A stretch of DNA of 11,857 nt from a bacterium (GTDB taxonomy: Bacteria; Myxococcota_A; Bradymonadia; UBA7976; UBA1532). Under the pieces are notes generated by a model. The model ran no database searches. It had not been told where the DNA came from and was given only the letters and a program-made list of their open reading frames with translations. Every line of letters starts with the position of its first letter. The first letter of the stretch is position 1. Below are positions 6,612-11,857 of this stretch, piece by piece. The position numbers were made by a program, and so were the translations under genes. The DNA is taken from contig JAUHVS010000118.1 of the NCBI GenBank assembly GCA_030424955.1, forward strand, positions 1-11,857, in the 5' to 3' direction.

Positions 6612-6617
6612 ACCCTT
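6612..6617 (-). promoter_or_regulatory. Ribosome binding site of the crotonase gene
   Basis: On the minus strand AAGGGT is followed by six bases and then ATG at 6605. This fixes the start at MSETEM and excludes the longer frame to 6731, whose extra 42 residues look non-coding. Confidence 0.6.
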
Positions 6618-6734
6618 ACCGCAGCGCGCGGGCACGCGCCAAGGGCGACGCCACCCGAGCGCGGGCGCCCCGTCGCGCTGATCCTCAACACACCGATGCG
6701 CTGGGCCCGGCCACCACGCAAGGGGACCCACCGC

Positions 6735-7856
6735 TCAAGGCGCTGGCGCAAACACTGCTTCCAGCATCGGCCGCCCGTCCGGCCCTTCGATCAAGCGGGC
6801 GGCCGCTGCCGTGCCCTCGGGCGACCAGGCCTCAGCGCTGGTTGCCAACAGCTGGAGGGCGGCCTCTGCAGGCGACAGCGGGTCCAGGACCACCACCGGC
6901 TCCCCGATCAGCGTGCCCCACGGCCGCCGCTGAAGCGGGCGGCGCCGCTCTGCAAAGGTCAGCTGGCCCGCTTGCCACGCCTCACGGGAGAGCAGGCCAG
7001 GCGCCACCAAGAGCCGCGACAGGCCCAGCCGAGGGCGGTCACGCAGCGTCGAAAGGGCCCGCAGCGTGGCGACCGCGAAGCCATCAGGATCTGCCCACAC
7101 CTCGGCGCGGGCGGCGGCAGCGAGCGCAGGCGAGGGGAGGGCGCGGGCGAGCACCCCCAGCGGGGGGCACCCCGTCAGGACCCGATCGCCCACCAGCATG
7201 ACGGGCAGGCTGATGCCATGCCGCGGCCGCCGCCCACGGAGCCGGAGGGCCACCCACATCCGCTCCTCAACGCCGGGGGAAGCCACGACGTTTCGCTCGA
7301 CGCTCACCCCCGCGGCGGTCAGCGCCTCCGTCACCCCCGGGCACACCGCGCTGTCCGATCCATGGAACCACTGCACGCGCTGGTCGCCCCCGGGCGGTGA
7401 CCAGTCCGCTGCGCCTGGCGGCAAGTGGGCCCGCAGCATGGCCACGCTCGGGTCATCGGTCAGCACCTGCTGGCCAACGGTCACCACGGGCAGCCGCTCG
7501 AGGCTGTCGCCCAGCCCCTCGCCGCCCAGCACAGTGGCCAGGGCCCGGCGAGCCTCTGGGCTCCGGCTGACGTTGACGGTCTCGAAGGGCAGCCCCAAGG
7601 CGGTCAGCACCCGCGCCTGCGCACGGCAGGGCGGGCACGCCGTCTTCACGAACAGGCGCACCCCAGGGGTGGGCTGCCCCGGGGCCGCCACCTGCTGACC
7701 GCCCGTTCGTGGTTCGGCCGCCGCCGTCACCCAGCCCAGCAAGCACAGCCCCAGCACCAGGCCAGCCCACCGCCTCCCGGGCCAAAAACGCCGCTGCGGC
7801 CCCAGCCCCGTCGGCGATGGCCCCTGACGATCCACGCGACCCTGCCGCCCGCTCAT
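6735..7856 (-). CDS. Exported protein with tandem glutaredoxin-like domains
   Basis: A 373-residue protein. The basic N-terminus (QRRFWPGRRW) is followed by a hydrophobic segment, AGLVLGLCLLGWVTAAA (31-47), a Sec-type signal or anchor, with no proper lipobox. The first thioredoxin-fold domain (about 65-145) has VRLFVKTACPPC with redox Cys74/Cys77 and the cis-Pro motif LPVVTVG (Pro123). The second (about 160-240) repeats the pattern in degraded form: VQWFHGSDSAVCPG with a single Cys172, LPVMLVG (Pro218) and Cys230. The last ~130 residues match no family I know. It probably acts on thiols or disulfides in the periplasm. ATG (7854-7856) and the TGA of the upstream AAA+ gene share ATGA, so it is translated by coupling to that gene. 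The upstream extension of the frame to 8069 is antiframe to the ATPase and rejected. Confidence 0.8.
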   Translation of the reverse strand: MSGRQGRVDRQGPSPTGLGPQRRFWPGRRWAGLVLGLCLLGWVTAAAEPRTGGQQVAAPGQPTPGVRLFVKTACPPCRAQARVLTALGLPFETVNVSRSPEARRALATVLGGEGLGDSLERLPVVTVGQQVLTDDPSVAMLRAHLPPGAADWSPPGGDQRVQWFHGSDSAVCPGVTEALTAAGVSVERNVVASPGVEERMWVALRLRGRRPRHGISLPVMLVGDRVLTGCPPLGVLARALPSPALAAAARAEVWADPDGFAVATLRALSTLRDRPRLGLSRLLVAPGLLSREAWQAGQLTFAERRRPLQRRPWGTLIGEPVVVLDPLSPAEAALQLLATSAEAWSPEGTAAAARLIEGPDGRPMLEAVFAPAP

Positions 7857-10024
7857 GAGGCGCTCGCCAGGCGGCCCGCCTCGGCGAGCTCGGCGCGGGT
7901 GGCCTCTTCGAGCAGCTCGCCGTCCAGCGCGACCCCCCGATCGGCCGCCAGAAATGCGCCGCGCAGCACCGCCTTGCGGATCAGCGCACCGCTGATGGCC
8001 CAACGCCGCGCCAAGCGCTCGAAGTCGACCGGTCCCAGCAAGCACCCAGCCGGCAGCATGCGCCGCCACAGGCGCTCGCGGTCCGCGACGTCGGGCAGAT
8101 CAAAGTGCACGTGGAAGCGCAGCCGCCGACGAAACGCAGGATCGATGACCGAGGCCCGGTTGGTGGTGAGGATCGAGATCCCGCCGAAGCGTTCCATCCG
8201 TTGCAGCAAGTAGTTGATCTCCAAGTTGGCGTAGCGGTCCTGGCTGGTCTGACCCTGCGTCCGCTGGCTGAACAGGGCGTCCGCCTCGTCGAACAAGAGC
8301 ACCACCGGCACGCGGTCGGCCTCGTCGAACAGGCGCGCCAGGTTCTTCTCGGTCTCCCCGACGTACTTGTCGACCACCCGCGCCAGATCCACCCGATAGG
8401 CGGCCAGCCCCAGGGCCTGTGCGATGAGACCCGCCGTGAGCGTCTTGCCGGTGCCCGGCGGACCGCTGAACAGGCAGGCCAGCCCCTGGCGTTCACCAAA
8501 CCTCGCGGCGAAGCCCCACTCCCGCAGCACCCGCCCTCGGTGCCGCGCATGGGCGATGATCTCGTCCACGACCGCGCGCTGGCTCGACTCGATGACCAGG
8601 GCGTCCCACGGCTGGGTCGCCTCAATGGGATCTGCCAGATCACCCAGGCGGGAGCGGACGCGCTGGCGGACGCACGCATCGAAGCGGTGCGGGTCGAGGC
8701 GGCGACCGCCGCCCTGGCCCAGGTCTGACACGCTCCGCGCCAGCGCCCTCGGGCTCAGCCGGTACGCATCCGCGAGGGCCAGCGCGTCCTCCTCATCGAC
8801 CCGCCAGTCGCGCCGCTCGGCGAGCTGCTGGACCAGCCCAACCCGGCCCATGAGGTCGGGCGCTGGCCAGGACAGCGGTACCAGCGAGGGGACGGCTGCC
8901 AGCAGCGCCGCGGCGTCTGACTGTGAGACCAAGACGGCAGCCGGCGCCCTCGGGACGGCCCCCAGGGCGCCCGCGAGCTCGCGGGATCGCTGCGCCGTCA
9001 CCGGGCCCACCAGGCGGACCACCCACACCCGCCCACGCAGCGCCGCGTCCCGGCAGCCGGCGCGGAGCCGGCTCGGCACCTCTGCCTCCTCAGGGGCCAC
9101 TTGCGTCTCCCAGCACGCGTGGGCCACCCGCCGGCTCATCTCTCGGATCGCAGACAGCCGGCCCGAGCCCGGCTCGCCGATCAAGAGCACAGGGTCCGCG
9201 GGCGCCGACTCGGGCGGGATCCTCGCCGCCAACGCGGCCAGCACCTCGGCCTGACCGGGCCAGGACACCCAGCCGCGCTGGGGGTCGAGCGCCGCAGGTT
9301 GGTCCGCGACGGCAGGCTCACCACAGATCAGGGCTTCGACCTCAAGGGGGACGGCAAGCGTGAGGCCCAGCAGCCCCTCTCGGGGGCGCTCCGAGGGCCT
9401 GAGGAGGCCCCACCGCCGCAGCGCCCCCTGGGGCGCCAGCGCAGCGCGCACAGCGGCTCGGCTTGGGTCCGTCGCGTCCAACAGGGGCCTGCGCGCGCTC
9501 GGCGTCCCGTCCTCGGCCGCTCCGCGTGTGCTGCCATGGCCAGGGGTCTGGCCCGGGGGAGGCCCGCCTGACCCCCCAGCGCTGGCCCCGCGCTCGGCCG
9601 CTACGCGCCCCGCGACCCACCGGGACAGCAGATCGACGGTCAGCCCCGCCTCGTCTACCCGGCGGGCAATCCGCAGCACCTCGCGGTTGCACTGCAGCGC
9701 GAGCACGGCGGCCAGCACCTGCGCGTCGACCCTCCCCAGGGGCAGCCGCCCGACCGTGCGCTGCCAATGCGGGCAGTTCAGCGCGTGACGGCTCGCTGCG
9801 CGGACCGCCAGGTCGGCCGCCTCCGGATCACCGGCGCCGATCGGTGGCGCGCCCGTCGCCCAGCCCAGCGCAACACAGGCCCGCTCGTCTGGTCCGGCGC
9901 CCGTCGCCGCCCCATACAGGCGCCACCAGTCCCGGAGCACGCCCCGGGCGCCGAGCGCCCTCGCCAGCGCCCTCAATGCCTCGTCCAGTGTCAGGCCGTC
10001 GGCAGGCTGACCGTCAATCGTCAC
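7853..10024 (-). CDS. AAA+ ATPase of the eCIS (Afp15/PVC15-like) type with degenerate first module
   Basis: A 723-residue protein. Start is GTG at 10022-10024, chosen for its strong AGGAG site six nt upstream; the frame runs on to a GTG at 10165 without support. An N-terminal helical region (about 1-145) and a Gly/Pro-rich linker (about 145-175) precede a degenerate P-loop, GEPGSGRL (283-290), in which the Walker A Lys is Arg. The active C-terminal AAA+ module has Walker A GPPGTGKT (521-528), VDKYVGETEKNL, Walker B LLFDEADA (Asp579-Glu580), RYANLEINYLLQRME, sensor 1 TTNR (Asn622), arginine fingers in FRRRLRF (about 632-634) and sensor 2 in SGALIRKA (Arg683). The C-terminal module closely matches the ATPases of extracellular contractile injection systems, but no sheath, tube or baseplate gene is visible, so it may be an orphan relative. 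It overlaps the glutaredoxin gene by 4 nt. Confidence 0.88.
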   Translation of the reverse strand: MTIDGQPADGLTLDEALRALARALGARGVLRDWWRLYGAATGAGPDERACVALGWATGAPPIGAGDPEAADLAVRAASRHALNCPHWQRTVGRLPLGRVDAQVLAAVLALQCNREVLRIARRVDEAGLTVDLLSRWVAGRVAAERGASAGGSGGPPPGQTPGHGSTRGAAEDGTPSARRPLLDATDPSRAAVRAALAPQGALRRWGLLRPSERPREGLLGLTLAVPLEVEALICGEPAVADQPAALDPQRGWVSWPGQAEVLAALAARIPPESAPADPVLLIGEPGSGRLSAIREMSRRVAHACWETQVAPEEAEVPSRLRAGCRDAALRGRVWVVRLVGPVTAQRSRELAGALGAVPRAPAAVLVSQSDAAALLAAVPSLVPLSWPAPDLMGRVGLVQQLAERRDWRVDEEDALALADAYRLSPRALARSVSDLGQGGGRRLDPHRFDACVRQRVRSRLGDLADPIEATQPWDALVIESSQRAVVDEIIAHARHRGRVLREWGFAARFGERQGLACLFSGPPGTGKTLTAGLIAQALGLAAYRVDLARVVDKYVGETEKNLARLFDEADRVPVVLLFDEADALFSQRTQGQTSQDRYANLEINYLLQRMERFGGISILTTNRASVIDPAFRRRLRFHVHFDLPDVADRERLWRRMLPAGCLLGPVDFERLARRWAISGALIRKAVLRGAFLAADRGVALDGELLEEATRAELAEAGRLASAS

Positions 10025-10030
10025 AGGCTT

Positions 10031-10035
10031 CTCCT
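10031..10035 (-). promoter_or_regulatory. Ribosome binding site deciding the AAA+ GTG start
   Basis: On the minus strand AGGAG is followed by AAGCCT and the GTG at 10024. It is the best site in the region and sets the N-terminus at VTIDGQPADG. Confidence 0.65.
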
Positions 10036-10267
10036 GCCCCTCATCGCCACGCCGGCGGTCACGGGCGCCACGCGGGCACCGTACCAGGGTGGCCCGCTCG
10101 TTGTACGCTCCGATGACCCCCGTGCTGCCCCGCGGCCACCCGATCGAGGTCCCACCGGACGCCACCTGTCAGGCCCACTGCTCGCCCACCTGCGCCTCCA
10201 TCCCTCCGGCCGCCTTTGAGCGCCTTTGGGCGCTGCGCGCACCCGCGAGATGGGGTAAGGTCCGCGC
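10036..10267. promoter_or_regulatory. Divergent upstream region of the AAA+ gene and the BMC-P operon
   Basis: About 230 nt separate the two divergent operons. No clear -35/-10 pair can be read on either strand. Features seen: a tandem near-repeat CGCCTTTGAG/CGCCTTTGGG (10211-10230), an overlapping 6-bp hairpin AGCGCC-TTTG-GGCGCT (10219-10234), and AAGG (10257-10260) seven nt before the BMC-P ATG. Frames open through this region look non-coding. Confidence 0.4.
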
Positions 10268-10534
10268 ATGTATTTGGCTCGCGTCATTGGGACGGTGGTC
10301 GCCACCGTCAAGTATGAGGGGCTCTCGGGCTATCGCCTGTTGATCGTCGAGGCCATCAACGATCAGGGCGAAGCGACCGGCGCCCCGCACGCTGCGGTGG
10401 ACACCACCCAGGCGGGACCCGGTGAGACCGTGATCTGCGTGGCCAGCCGCGAGGCTGCGCTGGCGTGCGATCCCACCTTCGTGCCCGTGGACGCTGCCAT
10501 CGTTGGCATCGTCGACGCTGTGGATGTGCCATGA
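10268..10534 (+). CDS. BMC-P shell vertex protein (EutN/CcmL family), first copy
   Basis: An 88-residue single-domain protein of the Pfam EutN_CcmL type. These form pentamers that cap the vertices of bacterial microcompartments. Family marks are the N-terminal MYLARVIGTVVATVKY, the GYRLLIVEAIN strand, AVDTTQAGPGETVICV, and the C-terminal VDAAIVGIVDAVDV. Length is typical (80-100). Start ATG has AAGG seven nt upstream. The last codons overlap the second BMC-P gene by ATGA (10531-10534). In myxobacteria such as Haliangium ochraceum, BMC-P genes can lie away from the main shell locus; that fits here, as no BMC-H or BMC-T gene is in the window. A BMC role is the established reading; which compartment is inferred from the adjacent aldolase. 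Confidence 0.93.
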   Translation: MYLARVIGTVVATVKYEGLSGYRLLIVEAINDQGEATGAPHAAVDTTQAGPGETVICVASREAALACDPTFVPVDAAIVGIVDAVDVP

Positions 10535-10830
10535 TCTACGCCCAAGTGGTCGGGACCGTCGTCGCCACGGTCAAGCACGCCGCCTTTGCCGGGCGGACCC
10601 TCTTGCTCTGCCAGCCGCTCACGCCCGATGGCGCAGCCCTCGGCCCGCAACGGATCGCGGTCGATCGGGTCCAGGCCGGGGTGGGGGATCGGGTGCTCCT
10701 GCTCGATGAAGGCACCGGCAGCCGCCAGATCCTGGGCGGCGAGAGCGCGGGCCCGATCCGCACTGTCGTCGTGGGCATCGTGGACGCAGTGAGCCTCGCA
10801 CCTGATCCGTCAGCGGGCGCCACGCCGTGA
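10531..10830 (+). CDS. BMC-P shell vertex protein (EutN/CcmL family), second copy
   Basis: A 99-residue paralogue of the preceding protein. It opens with MIYAQVVGTVVATVKH and keeps GRTLLLCQPL, AVDRVQAGVGDRVLLL and the closing VVVGIVDAVSL. It differs by a loop insertion (about residues 58-72, TGSRQILGGESAGPI) and a short Pro/Ala tail (DPSAGATP). The start is set by homology at ATG 10531, four nt inside the upstream gene, with no strong ribosome site of its own, so coupled translation is likely. Its stop overlaps the aldolase start as GTGA. The two copies look like a tandem duplication followed by divergence, and they could form mixed or distinct pentamers. Confidence 0.93.
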   Translation: MIYAQVVGTVVATVKHAAFAGRTLLLCQPLTPDGAALGPQRIAVDRVQAGVGDRVLLLDEGTGSRQILGGESAGPIRTVVVGIVDAVSLAPDPSAGATP

Positions 10831-11633
10831 GCGAGAGCAGCCTGCGCCGCGATCTGGTGCGCTACAGCCACGCGATGTACGCCGCAGGCTGGGTGGCCAA
10901 CCACGACGGCAACCTGTCCGCTCGCGTCGCGCCCGACCGGGTGGTCTGCACCCCGACGGCCTTCAGCAAGGCCGACGTCGGGCTGGATGACCTGTTGGTC
11001 GTCAGCAGCGATGGCACCCGCATCGCGGGGCGACACCGCCCCTTCAGCGAGCTTGCCCTTCACCGCGCGGTCTACGCGCAGCGACCGGACGTGCAGGCGG
11101 TGGTGCACGCGCACCCACCGTTCGCGACCGCCTTCGGCGCCGCAGGTCAGGCGATCCCGCATCCGTTTCTCCCTGAAGCGGTCGTGTCGTTGGGGGCAAC
11201 GCTGCCGCTTGTGCCCCTCACGGCCCCCGGGCAGCCCTCGGTGGACGCGCTGCGCCCGTGGATCACCCGCTGTGACGCGGTGGTCATCGCAGGCAATGGC
11301 GTGCTGACCTGGGGACCGAGCCTCGAGCTGGCCTACCTGCGCATGGAGCTCGTGGAGCACCTGGCGCGCATCGCCCACGGGGCCGTAGCGTTGGGCGGTG
11401 TGAAGCCACTGCCCCAGAGTCTCACCGACGCGCTGGTCAGCAAGCGTGCAAAAGCGGGGCTCGCCGCCCCCGATGAGGGCAGGGCCCCCGAGCGGCCGTC
11501 CGCCAGCGCTCAGTCCGACCACAGCGCCCGGGCCGACATCGTGCACCGGGTCCAGGCCGGGCTCCCCAACGCCGATCCTGCGCTCATCGCTCAGCTCGTC
11601 GCGCAGATCGCGGCCGGCCAAGGCGCTCGCTGA
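10827..11633 (+). CDS. Class II aldolase (L-fuculose-1-phosphate aldolase-like), probable BMC cargo
   Basis: A 268-residue protein of the class II aldolase/adducin family, whose best-known member FucA uses Zn2+ to split fuculose-1-phosphate into DHAP and lactaldehyde. Visible motifs: GNLSAR (28-33), TPTAFSKADVG, PFSELALH with Glu75 (FucA Glu73), and AVVHAHPP with Zn ligands His94 and His96 (FucA His92/His94). The third FucA ligand, His155 in the HG motif, is Asn157 here (AGNGVLTWG). Core residues end near 215. A polar Ser/Pro/Arg linker (219-236) and an amphipathic helix (about 249-263, DPALIAQLVAQIAAG) follow, the form expected of a BMC encapsulation peptide. GTG start overlaps the BMC-P stop (GTGA). 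In the PVM-type compartments of Planctomycetes, an aldolase of this class makes the aldehyde handled inside. Family sure, cargo role likely, substrate unproven. Confidence 0.92.
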   Translation: MSESSLRRDLVRYSHAMYAAGWVANHDGNLSARVAPDRVVCTPTAFSKADVGLDDLLVVSSDGTRIAGRHRPFSELALHRAVYAQRPDVQAVVHAHPPFATAFGAAGQAIPHPFLPEAVVSLGATLPLVPLTAPGQPSVDALRPWITRCDAVVIAGNGVLTWGPSLELAYLRMELVEHLARIAHGAVALGGVKPLPQSLTDALVSKRAKAGLAAPDEGRAPERPSASAQSDHSARADIVHRVQAGLPNADPALIAQLVAQIAAGQGAR

Positions 11634-11653
11634 TCGACCTGTCGTCGCTGACG

Positions 11654-11694
11654 CCGGTCTCAGCCGCGATGCGACCCGTCACCGCTGAGACCGG
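11654..11694. terminator. 11-bp inverted repeat between convergent genes, likely terminator
   Basis: CCGGTCTCAGC (11654-11664) and GCTGAGACCGG (11684-11694) pair perfectly around a 19-nt loop, 20 nt past the aldolase stop. A gene ends on the opposite strand at 11749, so the hairpin could serve both directions. There is no T-tract. Confidence 0.6.
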
Positions 11695-11748
11695 TCATCG
11701 CGCTGCCCTCTGCGACACCTTCGACCCGGGCACGTAGGCCCAGGCCCG

Positions 11749-11857
11749 TCAGGCGACCGCGGGGACCTCCTCGTTGGCCTCCACCGCCTCGAAGTACTCC
11801 GCCCGCAGGCTCGCCTCCAGGGCAGCCAGGCGCTCCGGGGTCTCCTTCAGCGCCTGG
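11749..11857 (-). CDS. C-terminal end of an unidentified protein (5' end outside the window)
   Basis: The minus-strand frame ending in TGA at 11749-11751 reads as 35 residues: QALKETPERLAALEA, then SLRAEYFEAVEANEE and VPAVA. It has the amino-acid bias of a genuine charged helix and codons rich in G/C at the third position; the other two minus frames give a stop within four codons or Gly/Pro-rich nonsense. Too little is present to name a family. Confidence 0.5.
   Translation of the reverse strand, partial: QALKETPERLAALEASLRAEYFEAVEANEEVPAVA

Noticed and set aside
7857..8069. N-terminal extension of the glutaredoxin-like frame
   Set aside because: It overlaps the conserved C-terminus of the AAA+ ATPase and lacks a signal sequence; the ATG in the ATGA overlap is followed by a proper export signal.
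10025..10165. Longer AAA+ start at the GTG at 10165
   Set aside because: The extra 47 residues have no family resemblance, while AGGAG sits six nt before the GTG at 10024.

Overview
The window is uniformly very GC-rich (about 70%, read by eye) and densely packed with genes. Several traits point to a Myxococcota (myxobacterial/deltaproteobacterial) genome or metagenomic bin: a Ser/Thr-kinase fragment, a calcium-loop repeat lipoprotein with an Asp/Gly-rich linker, an IF3 with a long Ala/Glu tail like that of Myxococcus DsgA, an eCIS-type AAA+ ATPase, and paired BMC-P shell proteins next to a class II aldolase. The taxonomic call is inference. No tRNA, rRNA, CRISPR array, IS element or phage gene was recognised.

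Layout. (1) 1-2103, plus strand: one open frame. Its first ~30 codons are the APE/DxxALG part of a protein kinase and the rest is the C-terminal two-thirds of the error-prone polymerase DnaE2. The join falls in a 'YALGIT' stretch both families share, so it is either an assembly chimera or a recombination scar. (2) 2123-3769, minus: a secreted lipoprotein with FG-GAP/VCBS-like calcium loops, convergent with dnaE2. (3) 3770-3908: divergent control region with a perfect 10-bp inverted repeat around a consensus -35 box. (4) 3909-4634, plus: infC with a likely TTG start and a 76-residue acidic tail, followed by a hairpin; the usual partners rpmI and rplT are not adjacent. (5) 4635-5055: gene-free region of small stem-loops between convergent genes. 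(6) 10024 down to 5056, minus: AAA+ ATPase, then an exported tandem-glutaredoxin protein (ATGA overlap), a 129-nt gap, a crotonase-fold enzyme, then a sensor-less histidine kinase (TGATG overlap). (7) 10268-11633, plus: a tightly overlapping three-gene operon of two BMC-P (EutN/CcmL) vertex proteins and a class II aldolase with a C-terminal tail resembling a BMC encapsulation peptide. (8) A hairpin, then the C-terminus of an unidentified minus-strand gene running off the window.

How the genes work together. The clearest functional unit is the BMC-P/BMC-P/aldolase operon. It looks like a satellite locus of a fucose/rhamnose-type (PVM-like) microcompartment: it supplies pentameric vertices and a cargo aldolase, while hexameric and trimeric shell proteins must be encoded elsewhere. 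The AAA+/glutaredoxin pair is translationally coupled and suggests a shared but unassigned role; no contractile-injection structural genes are present. The crotonase/kinase pair is likewise coupled, but its substrate and response-regulator partner cannot be read from the window.
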